Source: Acidobacteriota bacterium
Lineage (GTDB): Bacteria > Acidobacteriota > Blastocatellia > Pyrinomonadales > Pyrinomonadaceae
Assembly: GCA_003385635.1 (NCBI GenBank)
Contig: QQUY01000003.1
Location: 124,001 to 188,000 of the forward strand
Reading direction: 5' to 3'
DNA: 64,000 nt
Position 1 is the stretch's first letter; the number at the start of each line of letters is the position of its first letter. Position numbers and translations under genes: made by a program. The notes beneath the pieces are model-generated. The model was not told the origin of the DNA. It saw only the letters and a program-made list of their open reading frames with translations, and made no database searches. Positions 26,697 to 36,248 of this stretch are shown here, piece after piece.

Positions 26697-29267
26697 TCAC
26701 TTGCCTGACCCGTTCTGATCTTCGTCGTCTATCTCCTCGATCCAGCCTTCACCCAGCTCTTCGGCGGCCACCTCTTCCATCAGAGGGGTTGAATCATCCT
26801 TCTGATAATAGTTGCTGTAATCGTAACCGTAGCCATAGCCGTAGTAACCGTACTCGACGGAATTTGGTTTCAGCCCGTTCAACACGACGCCGTAGATCCG
26901 GGCTCCCATGTTCAAGAGCCTGTGCTTGAAGCGCCTCATCAGGTGGACCGAACTCTTTCCTGCCATCGCAACGAGGACCACGCCGTCGACCAGTGTTGCA
27001 ATGATCGCCGCGTCCGTGAAAGAGATCGCTGGCGGCGAATCAATAACCACGTGCGCGAACTTCCCCTTCAAAAACTGAAGCAGATTCTTCATCTCGTTCG
27101 AACTTAGAAGCTCTGCAGGGTTCGGAGGTATCGGGCCGCTGGTGATCACCTTCAGGTTCGGAAGTTTTGGATACGGCTTCAAAAGATTGTCTGTGTTGCG
27201 CTCGCCCGAAAGGTAATTCGTCAGTCCGTGCGTGTTTTCGAGATCGAACAGGCTGTGAAGCCTCGGCCTCCTCAAGTCGCAATCTATGATCACGATCTCG
27301 GCGCCCGACTGCGCAAGCGTGATGGCGGTATTGATCGCCGTCGTCGTCTTACCTTCAGAAGGTTGAGACGATGTTACAAGGATCGTCTCCGGTGGTTTAC
27401 CCGCAGAGGAGAACAGGAGCGAGGTCCTCAAGTGACGATACGCCTCGGCCATTCCTGAACGGTTGTCCTCAAGAGCCACGAACTCCGTCGAGGGCCCTCT
27501 TCCGTTTGAACCGCCGGTCAGGAGCTTCTGCTTCTTGCCCCGGTCCATCATCTTCTGATGCGGAATAAGACCCAGAGTCGGTAGACCCAGACTTCGCCCG
27601 ATGTCGTCCGAGCTTTTGATCGAATCGTCAAGGTAGTCGAGTAGGAATGTAAGCCCTATGCCGCCGGCCAGCGAGATAAAGAGCGCGATAAGAATGTTCC
27701 TTGTCCGTTGCGGTCCGGTCCTGTTGACCTGGGCCTTACCCGAAACCTTTATATTGTCGGGAGCGCTCGTATTGATGGACAGTTCCATCTCCCTTTCTCT
27801 CTGGAGAAGGCGGTCGAGTATTCCCCGGTTGTTCTCGATCTCCCGGCGGGCCGTGGTCAGCATTGTCTCTTTCTGACCCTGCTGGTTCGCTTTCGCCGAC
27901 TCCTGTTCGTACGCTGCGGCCAGTTGAGCTTCGCGTCTGCGCGCCGTGTTCAGCTTTGCCGCCAATGCGGAGGTGATCTCCTTCTGCACAGCCTTCTCTA
28001 GCGTCTTCGACTCATCCTCGATGATCTGCTTGCTTTCGTCCTCAAGCTGGTTCTTCTGCTCTTTCAGGCTCGCGATCAGGCTTATCGCTTCTTTCACCTT
28101 CCAGTGCTGTTCCGTGTACTTGACACGCAGCTTCGCAAGCTCGGATTCGGCTGTCTTGACCTTCTCGTCGAGTGCCCGTACCTGTTCGTCGAACTTCGCT
28201 TTTCGTTCCGTTTTCGTTTGTCTCAGCTGCGACGCCAGGACCCCTCCGGAGGCATCCGAAAGTGCGTACGGGTTCTTTGCCTGAACAGCAGCGGAGTACT
28301 CCGCTTCGAGCTTTCTTCTTTCGTCGATCGCGGTCAGATACTGGCTGCTTACGGTCGAAAGGCGGCTCGCCGAAAGCTCGGCGCCTTTGCCGTCGCCAAC
28401 CGGCAGGTTGCTTTCCCTGAGCGCACCTATGTAATTTTGTTCGCCGTCCTCGATCGTCTTCTTTAATTTTTCGATCGAGTTCTGCAGTTCCTTGTGAGCC
28501 TCAACCTGTGTTTTGGTGGCCAGCATGATGCTCCGGTCCTTGTAGACCTCGGTCAGAGTATCCGCGACCCGCCTTATCAGCTCGGGGTCCGAGCCGTTCA
28601 TTGTAAGCTTGACCAGGTTCGTGCCTTCCACCTTTTCAACGACGAGGCTGTTTACAAGTGCAGCAGTGTATTTGTCGGCCCGCTGGCTCTGTTCCGGCGT
28701 AAGATTGATCTGATCGACGGTTTCTCCGTCGACCGAATCGACCACCGGAAGGGCACCCGCTTCTTCCGAGTTTTTCGGGCCGCCGGTGAACATCGCGCCT
28801 AAAGTTTCGAAGATGCCGCGGCTTTTTCCACCGTAAAGGCTGTCTTTCTCGTACAACTTCATCTTGACCACAACGTCACGCATGACGTCCTCGCTCCTCA
28901 TCAGCTGGAGCTGGGTGTTGTAGTAATTCTGGTCGTATCCAAAATTCAGAATGACGCTTTGTGAATCTGTGGCCTTGGGTTTGGGAGGTTCGACGATCAT
29001 CGTCGCCGCAGCGGCATACTGATCGCTCAGCCGAAACATATAGAACGCAACGGCAGCGGTCACGATTATGGTAGCGGCGAGGATCAGCGGAAGACGCTTG
29101 TAAACAATATTGAAGTACTCGCGGATCGAACGGCTGTCACCCAGCGCTTCGTCGTCATAAAACGGCGAATAGGCAGGCGGGTAATCCTGCGGAGCGGTCT
29201 GGAGGCTCTTCTTCGATCTTCTTTCCTGGATCTCAGGGATCTGAAGCAAACGGTCGTTCGATTCCAT
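26697..29267 (-). CDS. Wzc/GumC-type polysaccharide tyrosine autokinase
   Basis: An 856-residue inner-membrane BY-kinase. It has a Wzz chain-length domain with a first membrane helix near 57-77, a long periplasmic coiled coil (about 250-480) and a second helix around 520-540. The cytoplasmic kinase follows: Walker A SSQPSEGKTTTA (~630), Walker A' IIDCDLRRPR (~665) and Walker B VVIDSPPA (~742). A tyrosine cluster, YGYYGYGYGYDYSNYY (~803-825), is the autophosphorylation tail. Such proteins control polymer length and export of capsule or exopolysaccharide. The C-terminal 30 residues after the cluster are strongly acidic. The leader contains two hairpins. Confidence 0.93.
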   Translation of the reverse strand: MESNDRLLQIPEIQERRSKKSLQTAPQDYPPAYSPFYDDEALGDSRSIREYFNIVYKRLPLILAATIIVTAAVAFYMFRLSDQYAAAATMIVEPPKPKATDSQSVILNFGYDQNYYNTQLQLMRSEDVMRDVVVKMKLYEKDSLYGGKSRGIFETLGAMFTGGPKNSEEAGALPVVDSVDGETVDQINLTPEQSQRADKYTAALVNSLVVEKVEGTNLVKLTMNGSDPELIRRVADTLTEVYKDRSIMLATKTQVEAHKELQNSIEKLKKTIEDGEQNYIGALRESNLPVGDGKGAELSASRLSTVSSQYLTAIDERRKLEAEYSAAVQAKNPYALSDASGGVLASQLRQTKTERKAKFDEQVRALDEKVKTAESELAKLRVKYTEQHWKVKEAISLIASLKEQKNQLEDESKQIIEDESKTLEKAVQKEITSALAAKLNTARRREAQLAAAYEQESAKANQQGQKETMLTTARREIENNRGILDRLLQREREMELSINTSAPDNIKVSGKAQVNRTGPQRTRNILIALFISLAGGIGLTFLLDYLDDSIKSSDDIGRSLGLPTLGLIPHQKMMDRGKKQKLLTGGSNGRGPSTEFVALEDNRSGMAEAYRHLRTSLLFSSAGKPPETILVTSSQPSEGKTTTAINTAITLAQSGAEIVIIDCDLRRPRLHSLFDLENTHGLTNYLSGERNTDNLLKPYPKLPNLKVITSGPIPPNPAELLSSNEMKNLLQFLKGKFAHVVIDSPPAISFTDAAIIATLVDGVVLVAMAGKSSVHLMRRFKHRLLNMGARIYGVVLNGLKPNSVEYGYYGYGYGYDYSNYYQKDDSTPLMEEVAAEELGEGWIEEIDDEDQNGSGK

Positions 29268-29276
29268 ACTACATCT

Positions 29277-29338
29277 GTCCGTTTTTATTTCGGACGTTAC
29301 AGGCGAATAGAGGACAGCCTGTCGAAGCTTAGCTGTCC
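29277..29338 (-). promoter_or_regulatory. Two hairpins in the leader of the Wzc-type kinase
   Basis: GTCCG/CGGAC with a 9-base A-rich loop (29277-29295) ends 9 bases before the start codon. GGACAGC/GCTGTCC (29312-29338) lies further upstream. Both are perfect inverted repeats and could be transcript hairpins or operator sites. The 29268-29568 gap otherwise shows no gene. Confidence 0.4.
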
Positions 29339-29568
29339 CCTTTGCCCGTAAAATTTCTAATTGGAGTTCCTATGCAAAAAACAAAGGCGCAATACACAGA
29401 AATACTTGAAAAATATACACGTTTTTGAGATTCGAGGCAAAAACGTAAAGGTCCGCGACGACCTCCATCTTTGTTAGCCCTCAGCACCGAATGATATATT
29501 TTTTCTTTGGCTTTAATAACGATTTTTATTCAGATTCCGCCGACTTTGGTGCGATAGCTGTTTTATAG

Positions 29569-32500
29569 ATGACAAATATTCACGACATTGAACTAGGTAT
29601 CAGGGGGTTCCGGTATTCTGACCTTTACGATGCCCTGCGTCTCAAAGATCTCGCCGAACTGTTCTACAAACGTGTCCGCGAGACCAATGAGCAGCTGGGC
29701 GCGGACCTTGACGAATATATTGCACGCAGGGGCGAGGGCTTCGATGCGAAAACTGCCTCCAAGATCCTCACCGATTCTGCACCCATACTTTCCGGCTTCC
29801 TGGCAGAACTCTTCTTCGCGGAAAAAGAAAGAGAGGAACTGAGGAAGGACATAGTTGCCCAGGATCCGATCTGGAAGTACAAGTTCTTCGTTCAAAGGCG
29901 GGCAGTCAGGAAATTCAAAGAAGATCAGCTGAAAGAATTCAGGGAAGTGGAGATCGTCGATGCGATCAGGGAATTCAAGAATGCCGTCTACCCTGAATCT
30001 TACATACTTGACGACGAACTTGCAGTCGCGACTGTCGTCGCTGACCTCGTCGGCCTGGAGGAGGAACTGCAGAAGGGCGAGCCGCTCTCCAACGATGCCG
30101 AGGAAACGCTCGGCAAAGTAAAAAAGGCTTACGACCAGAAGCGGGATTCGATCTTTGGCCAGCTCTTCTCGCGGTTCGCGGGTGAGATAGACGCTTCCGG
30201 AGAACTGCTTCAAGTCAGATCGGTGCTTCAGATGTACGAGATCTGGTCAGCAACCCACTTCTATAGAAGTTCCTTTGACTGGTACGCCTTCAAGACACCG
30301 CATCCGCTTGATTACGAAAAGCTGGTCAGGATCCGACGCGCCAACGAAAAGGTCCCCGAGTCTCTTGAAGGCCTTGAAAAAGAACTGAGGCGCCGGGACG
30401 GATTCAAGCTGACGGATGATCGCGGATCGATGCGCGATACCCTTGCCGAGATCGACTACTGCCTGATCTGCCACGAACGCGAAAAGGACTCGTGCTCAAC
30501 CGGTCTGCACGATCGCGACGGTTCGGTCAAGACTAATCCGCTTGGTATAAAGACCGCCGGATGCCCTCTCGACGAGAAAATATCGGAGATGCACCTGATG
30601 AAGAAACAGGGTGATCCGATCGCTTCTCTGGCGCTCGTGACGATCGACAATCCGATGTGCGCGGGCACCGGCCACAGGATCTGCAATGACTGCATGAAGG
30701 GCTGCATTTTCCAGAAGCAGGAGCCTGTGAACATCCCGCTTGCGGAGACCGCGTCACTGACCGACGTGCTCGAAATGCCTTACGGCTTCGAGATATATGC
30801 GCTACTCACACGCTGGAATCCGCTAAATGCGAAAAGGCCTTATCCTCTCCCCTACAACGGAAAGAACGTACTTGTCGTCGGCCTGGGCCCGGCAGGGTAT
30901 ACCCTCGCTCACTACCTCTTGAACGAGGGTTTCGGAGTGGTCGGGTTCGACGGACTCAAGATCGAGCCGCTAAATGACATATGGACCGGCAAGAACGGCA
31001 CAGAATGCCCGAAACCCGTTAAGGACGTAGACAAGATCAAAGCGGAGCTCGATGAACGGATCCTTTCAGGGTTCGGTGGCGTGTCGGAGTACGGGATCAC
31101 TGTCCGATGGGATAAGAACTTCCTGACGATGATCCAGCTCATCCTGTCCAGACGCAGGCGCTTCAGGGCTTACGGAGGAATCCGTTTCGGCGGAACGCTC
31201 ACCATAGATGATGCCTGGGACTACGGTTTTGACCACATCGCGATCGCGACCGGTGCCGGACGGCCGACGATCGTGAAGATGAAGAACAACCTGATCCGGG
31301 GGATCAGGCAAGCGTCGGACTTCCTGATGGCGCTCCAGCTGACGGGTGCGTTCAAGAAGGACACGCTTTCCAATCTCCAGGTAAGGCTCCCCGCCGTGGT
31401 GATCGGAGGGGGATTGACGGGGATCGATACCGCTACCGAGCTCTTTGCCTACTATCCCGTTCAGGTCGAGAAAATGCTGGAGAAGTTCAAAGAAGTATCC
31501 GAAGCCTTCGGCGATGAAGAGATCTGGGCGATGTTCGACGAGGAAGAAAAGAAGGTCCTCGGCGAGTTCCTCGTGCATGGCAAAGAGATCCGGGCCGAAA
31601 GGGAGCGGGCGGAAAATGCCGGTGAGCAGCCGAACTTCATCCCCCTGGTTAGAAAGTGGGGAGGAGTGTCTCTCGTTTACCGAAAGCGACTTCAGGATTC
31701 GCCGGCTTACAGGCTGAATCACGAAGAGGTTCAGAAGGCGCTCGAAGAGGGGATCGAGTTTGTCGAACTGATGAACCCTGTAGAGGCGGAACCCGACGAA
31801 CACAACGCCGTTCGCGCGATCGTTTTCGAAAGGCTGAAACACAACGCGGAAACCGGGAAATTCGACTCGACCGGTCAGCGCGTCAGATTCCCTGCACGGA
31901 CGGTCTGCGTCGCAGCCGGAACGGCCCCGAACGTGATCTACGAGAAGGAATTCCCGGGAACTTTCAAGCTTGACGAGTGGAGACAGTTCTTTGAACCGCA
32001 CTCAGTGACCAGGAATGGCGATGGCGGGCTTCACGTTCAAGAGTCGAAGGACGGTTTCTTTACCTCATATGAAAAGGACGGGAAGTTCATTTCTTACTAT
32101 GGGGACAATCATCCCGCATTTGCCGGGAATGTCGTGAAAGCGATGGCATCGGCCAAGAACGGATACAGCCGTGTTGCAGAGATCTTTGAGGACGAGTTAA
32201 GAGAGCGAGGCGCTCTGCCCCAGGAAGAAAGGGACAAGATCTTCGCAGATCTAATCGAGGTACTCGATGATCAGCTTCGAGCCTATGTCGTGAAGGTCGA
32301 GCGGCTTACGCCGACGATCGTGGATGTTGTTGTAAAAGCTCCCTTGCAGGCGAGAAAGTTTGAACCGGGACAGTTCTATCGTCTGCAGAACTTTGAGACC
32401 AATTCTCCGGTCGTCGACGGTAAACGCCTGATGATGGAAGGTCTCGCGCTGACCGGGGCGTGGGTAGACGAGGAGCAGGGGCTATTGTCGATGATCGTGC

Positions 32501-33237
32501 TCGAAATGGGAACGTCGTCCAGACTTTGCCGATTCCTGAAGGAAGGCGAAGAGGTGGTAGTAATGGGCCCCACGGGAACGCCTACCGAGATACCCGAGAA
32601 CGAGACGATCATGCTTGCCGGCGGGGGCCTCGGAAACGCCGTTCTTTTCTCGATCGCAAAAGCCCTTCGCGAGGCAAACAACAAAGTCATCTATTTTGCG
32701 GGTTATAAAGATGGTGCCGACCTTTTCAAGCGCGAAGAGATAGAAGGGAACACCGACCAGGTCGTCTGGGCTACCGATTGGGGCGAGGAGATCGACCCCC
32801 ATCGTTCGCAGGACGCTCATTTACGGGGAAACATCGTCGAAGCGATGATAGCTTACGCCAAGGGTGAGCTTGGCGAACAGACAGTGAAGCTTTCGGACGT
32901 CGACCGTATCATAGCGATCGGTTCGGACCGGATGATGAACGGGGTCAAGGAAGCGCGTTACACGACGCTAAAGCCCTTCCTGAAAGAACAGCATCTGGCC
33001 ATCGGATCAATAAATTCGCCCATGCAATGCATGATGAAAGAGGTGTGCGCCCAGTGTCTGCAAAAGCACGTCAACCCGCACACCGGGGAGGAGGTGTTCG
33101 TCTTCTCCTGTTTCAATCAAGACCAGAACCTGGACTTTGTGGATTTCAAAAACCTGAACGATCGACTGCGCGCGAACTCGATCCAGGAAAAGCTTTCCAA
33201 CAAGTGGCTGGATCGTGCTCTGGTCAATGCTCAATGA
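29569..33237 (+). CDS. Fused NfnB/GltD-like and NfnA/PyrK-like flavoprotein
   Basis: A 1222-residue multidomain oxidoreductase. Residues 1-290 are helical and unrecognised. Then come Fe-S cysteines: C298, C301, C309, C332, C364, C372, C375 and C379. A GltD/NfnB-like module follows with an FAD motif VVGLGPAGYTLA (~437) and a second nucleotide motif VVIGGGLTGIDTATEL (~612). From ~910 there is a ferredoxin-reductase/PyrK-like module (FEPGQFYRLQ, MLAGGGLGNAVLFS) ending in C1154, C1160, C1163 and C1181 for a 2Fe-2S cluster. In NfnAB these modules are separate subunits that bifurcate electrons between NADPH, NADH and ferredoxin. Whether this fusion bifurcates is unknown. It has no obvious operon partner. 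Confidence 0.82.
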   Translation: MTNIHDIELGIRGFRYSDLYDALRLKDLAELFYKRVRETNEQLGADLDEYIARRGEGFDAKTASKILTDSAPILSGFLAELFFAEKEREELRKDIVAQDPIWKYKFFVQRRAVRKFKEDQLKEFREVEIVDAIREFKNAVYPESYILDDELAVATVVADLVGLEEELQKGEPLSNDAEETLGKVKKAYDQKRDSIFGQLFSRFAGEIDASGELLQVRSVLQMYEIWSATHFYRSSFDWYAFKTPHPLDYEKLVRIRRANEKVPESLEGLEKELRRRDGFKLTDDRGSMRDTLAEIDYCLICHEREKDSCSTGLHDRDGSVKTNPLGIKTAGCPLDEKISEMHLMKKQGDPIASLALVTIDNPMCAGTGHRICNDCMKGCIFQKQEPVNIPLAETASLTDVLEMPYGFEIYALLTRWNPLNAKRPYPLPYNGKNVLVVGLGPAGYTLAHYLLNEGFGVVGFDGLKIEPLNDIWTGKNGTECPKPVKDVDKIKAELDERILSGFGGVSEYGITVRWDKNFLTMIQLILSRRRRFRAYGGIRFGGTLTIDDAWDYGFDHIAIATGAGRPTIVKMKNNLIRGIRQASDFLMALQLTGAFKKDTLSNLQVRLPAVVIGGGLTGIDTATELFAYYPVQVEKMLEKFKEVSEAFGDEEIWAMFDEEEKKVLGEFLVHGKEIRAERERAENAGEQPNFIPLVRKWGGVSLVYRKRLQDSPAYRLNHEEVQKALEEGIEFVELMNPVEAEPDEHNAVRAIVFERLKHNAETGKFDSTGQRVRFPARTVCVAAGTAPNVIYEKEFPGTFKLDEWRQFFEPHSVTRNGDGGLHVQESKDGFFTSYEKDGKFISYYGDNHPAFAGNVVKAMASAKNGYSRVAEIFEDELRERGALPQEERDKIFADLIEVLDDQLRAYVVKVERLTPTIVDVVVKAPLQARKFEPGQFYRLQNFETNSPVVDGKRLMMEGLALTGAWVDEEQGLLSMIVLEMGTSSRLCRFLKEGEEVVVMGPTGTPTEIPENETIMLAGGGLGNAVLFSIAKALREANNKVIYFAGYKDGADLFKREEIEGNTDQVVWATDWGEEIDPHRSQDAHLRGNIVEAMIAYAKGELGEQTVKLSDVDRIIAIGSDRMMNGVKEARYTTLKPFLKEQHLAIGSINSPMQCMMKEVCAQCLQKHVNPHTGEEVFVFSCFNQDQNLDFVDFKNLNDRLRANSIQEKLSNKWLDRALVNAQ

Positions 33238-33257
33238 ACAGGTTTCAGCGATCGATC

Positions 33258-33330
33258 GGAACCCGGAGTGCCAGTGACGGGCATTACAGGAGACAGCATA
33301 CAGGAGTCAGGAGTCAGAATTCTCTTCGCG
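33258..33330. repeat. Composite repeat: GGAACCCGGAG core plus 7-bp tail
   Basis: The core GGAACCCGGAGTGCCAG is followed by ACAGGAGACAG and GGAGTCA-type heptamers. It is the same element as in the 45.4-45.8 kb array and after atpG. Confidence 0.75.
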
Positions 33331-33358
33331 TCGATTTTCTCTAATGGAGTTAGATTCC

Positions 33359-33752
33359 CGCGATCAGTTGCTCTCGCAAAGGCGCAAAGCCGCCAAGGGC
33401 GGCAAAGAGGAGAAACGACAGGAGATTCGCGCCCTGATTTTTAGTGTGCGTCTGAGATCTGGAATTTGAAATTCGTAATTCGGCCGCAGGCCGAACACGA
33501 AGTTTAGCCGACCGCAAACGTTTAGCCGACCCGTTCACGGGTCGGACCCACCCGTAAACGGGTGGACTAAACGACGGCCTTGGCTTTATGCGGCGGCTTT
33601 AGATGATACGCCCCGAAACGCGAAACTTGCTTCGGTCGCGTTTTCGCAAGACTACGCGTGATTCAGCTGCCGCCTCAGGCACGCTCCCTGACGGTCGCGT
33701 TTCCGCCAACTTTTCAGCACCATTCTTTGAACTTTGAACCCGGAACCCGAAA
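33359..33752. repeat. Gene-free repeat-rich interval
   Basis: It contains a CTCGCAAAGGCG element (33373; relatives at 45292, 45368 and 45920), the REPIN described separately, and the second copy (33671-33709) of the 39-bp repeat seen at 8763. Heptamer-like GAACTTTGAACCCGGAACCC follows. No coding region is supported. Confidence 0.7.
33519..33573. repeat. REPIN: inverted pair of CGTTTAG-type hairpins
   Basis: CGTTTAG-CCG-ACCCGTTCACGGGT is followed in inverted orientation by ACCCGTAAACGGGT-GGA-CTAAACG. This makes a 55-bp symmetrical doublet. A single unit occurs at 5491. Confidence 0.8.
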
Positions 33753-33753
33753 C

Positions 33754-36030
33754 TCACTCAACTTTCCAGGTCGCCAGCACGATTTCTCTTTCCACTCCCG
33801 ACGTGTTCTTCAGCCTGAGTTTCCAGACACCTTCCGCGACGGGCTTGTCATAGAAGATCGAGCGAAAAATCCCGCCCGACTCCGGAGTATCGGGATCGTT
33901 CTTGCCTACACTCGCCCCCGAAGCGTTCAAAAGTACGGCCCCGACAGCGCGGTCAGCAACGAAGGTCAGACCCAGGTTCGGACCGGAACTCACAGGTACA
34001 TCGATCTCGACAGTTCCGTTCGCAGGTATCTTCAGTGCCTTCGCGAACGGAGCCGAGCCGTCGTTCCATTCGGACGCCGAAGGCCCGCGCGTAATTCCGA
34101 AGGAGCTGACGGCTGCGTTTGAGATCCGGAAGGGCGCGTAGCCGTTCGAGGCAGCAATCTCCGGAGCCGCAGGATTATGATCTCCGCCGGGGCCAATAGC
34201 CAGTCTGGGCTTCACAAATCCGGAAAAGTCGTGTGTTCCGGTCAGCTCCGTATGCAGCCGCGGCGATAGAGCGCTGTCTTTGATCTGCCAGATCGCTGAT
34301 CGGACCGGCACCACGCCGTCGTTCCACACCAGTGTCTTGCACATTACCGGAAGGGGATTGCCTGCAAGTACCGAGAACTTGACGCCTTTCCGATTCGTGT
34401 GTACCCGGTTGAATTCGGCAACTACCGAGGGTCTTAGCTGGCGGATCGCTTCTACACTCCTCCCGGTAAGGCCGAACGCGATGTCCATCACGTCTGCGCA
34501 CGGTGAGCCTTCGTTAGGAGTGCCTAGCATTACAAGGCGCGAGACCTGCGGCCGGCCGTCTGGCGAATCTGCGGGCATGAACGAGTGAATATAGTGCCTG
34601 GAGATCAGACCGCCCATCGAATGAGCGACGATGACCACGTGCCACGCATTCCGGTCCTGTTGTGCGTACCGAATGTACTTTCCGAGCTCCTGAGAATTTT
34701 CGAAGATCGAGTTTGTCGGCCCTGAGGACAGGAATTCTGTTCCCGTGTTCATTTTTCCCTTCTCGGGCTTTTCGCCGACAGGGAATGCTTTCCAGTCATA
34801 GCTGTGAGAAGTTGTCAGGATGTTCTGCCATGATTCCCACGCCTTCCAGTTGCTCCATAACCCGTGTACAAGAACTACGGGTTTCGGAGCGACCCTTATA
34901 TTCTTAGTCTTTTCATCTACCTTCTTCCCATTCTCCAGAAGCTCTGCCCGTATCCGCTGAACAAGCCGTGGACGGCCGTCGTCGAACCACGCATACCCGG
35001 ATGAGTCCCAGATAAACTCGATCTCCTGTTGTTCACCGGGATCGAGGCTTACCGAAATGGGCTCGGACAGCATCTGCTTGTCTGGAGTCGCGCCGTTCCA
35101 TTTGTCGCCCTTGTATGTCTCAACGAGTTTGACCTCTGCCGTGCGGTTGTCACCTGAAGCATTCAGGACGGTCGCGGTGATCTTGATCATGTTCCCGTCG
35201 ATCGTGCTTGAGTTCTCCGAGATCTCCTGCCAGTTTCCAAAGTCGGGGAATTTAGGGTGTTCGAACCTGAGATCTGTTAGCTGCAGTTCACCGCCGCATT
35301 TCGTGAGGTTCCAGGAAAGCGTCTCCGTAACTCCGAAGTTTGAGAGAGTCGAACTTCCGGCCAGTTTTGTCGGATCGCCCGGGTCCATCCGTTGAAGTTC
35401 CGAGACCATCGAGTTCCCGTCGATCGAGGTCTCAACGGGCGACATCGTCATGTTCTTTGATTCCCTGGGGCTGCACTGGCCGGAGCACGAACCTGACTGC
35501 GATCCCGACAGCGTGCCCTTTATCGGGGGGATCCCGACGCTGACCGTGTAAGTTCCGTCGTCGTTCACGCCGATCCCTACATTTGCATCGACCGTGGCAC
35601 TCGCCGAAGCCGCGGTTTTCGAGTTTGTCCTGCAGGACATCTCGCGCCAGGTCTTGCCGTTGTCGCACGAGTTGCGCTCAACGCCCAGTACTTCCTCGAT
35701 CGAAGAAAAGCTGTGGGAGATGCTTGCAGTTCCGAGACTCGAACCGTCTTTTTCCGGCGCTTCGCGAACCGCAATGTTCGCTTTGTAGTCGTACTTCATT
35801 TCCCAGGTTCGTGTGTCCTGACCGCGGCCCGAAACGCGCTCGACGGTCTTGTTGTCGCTCTGGGATTGTGTTCGCGAGTATCGGACGACGCCGGTCCACG
35901 CTCCCGAGCACGACGGACCTTTCATCGAAGCGCTTCGTGTTTGCGCGCTGATGGAAGGAAGCCCGGATAGCTGAGATATGAGTACGGCGAGGATCAGTAT
36001 CCTGCCGAAGGTATTCAAGAAGTTTGCCAC
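33754..36030 (-). CDS. Secreted lipase/esterase-like alpha/beta hydrolase
   Basis: A 758-residue exported protein (signal peptide about 8-28). Residues 30-370 are beta-rich with scattered cysteines and no recognised family. A hydrolase domain starts at PVVLVHGLWSNWKAWESW (~385), with the nucleophile elbow VIVAHSMGGLISRHY (~465-475) and VMLGTPNEGSPCADV, as in PGAP1-like and lipase families. The last ~110 residues resemble a pre-peptidase C-terminal type beta-sandwich (NGTVEIDVPVSSGPNLGLTF through GVWKLRLKNTSG). The likely role is hydrolysis of ester lipids outside the cell, but the substrate is unknown. Confidence 0.82.
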   Translation of the reverse strand: MANFLNTFGRILILAVLISQLSGLPSISAQTRSASMKGPSCSGAWTGVVRYSRTQSQSDNKTVERVSGRGQDTRTWEMKYDYKANIAVREAPEKDGSSLGTASISHSFSSIEEVLGVERNSCDNGKTWREMSCRTNSKTAASASATVDANVGIGVNDDGTYTVSVGIPPIKGTLSGSQSGSCSGQCSPRESKNMTMSPVETSIDGNSMVSELQRMDPGDPTKLAGSSTLSNFGVTETLSWNLTKCGGELQLTDLRFEHPKFPDFGNWQEISENSSTIDGNMIKITATVLNASGDNRTAEVKLVETYKGDKWNGATPDKQMLSEPISVSLDPGEQQEIEFIWDSSGYAWFDDGRPRLVQRIRAELLENGKKVDEKTKNIRVAPKPVVLVHGLWSNWKAWESWQNILTTSHSYDWKAFPVGEKPEKGKMNTGTEFLSSGPTNSIFENSQELGKYIRYAQQDRNAWHVVIVAHSMGGLISRHYIHSFMPADSPDGRPQVSRLVMLGTPNEGSPCADVMDIAFGLTGRSVEAIRQLRPSVVAEFNRVHTNRKGVKFSVLAGNPLPVMCKTLVWNDGVVPVRSAIWQIKDSALSPRLHTELTGTHDFSGFVKPRLAIGPGGDHNPAAPEIAASNGYAPFRISNAAVSSFGITRGPSASEWNDGSAPFAKALKIPANGTVEIDVPVSSGPNLGLTFVADRAVGAVLLNASGASVGKNDPDTPESGGIFRSIFYDKPVAEGVWKLRLKNTSGVEREIVLATWKVE

Positions 36031-36107
36031 TGCGCTTGCCTCTGAAACGGAATTGGTCTCAAAGGTAAACGCGCGTGACGTTCTGAATTTGTATCACACG
36101 GAAATCA

Positions 36108-36244
36108 GCCACAGATAAAGGGGATGAACACGGATCGGACAGACGCGGGATGATCGCAGGTAATTGTGCGGATGAACAGCAAAAAAAGTACGTAGGGGTT
36201 AGACTCCTCTCGATTGATCCGTGTTCATCCCGTTTATATGTGGC
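36108..36244. repeat. 29-bp inverted repeat pair
   Basis: Left arm 36108-36136 (GCCACAGATAAAGGGGATGA then ACACGGATC) and right arm 36216-36244 are near-perfect reverse complements, 79 bp apart. The pair lies between two minus-strand genes and ends 5 bp before the kinase stop codon. Confidence 0.8.
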
Positions 36245-36248
36245 CTAT

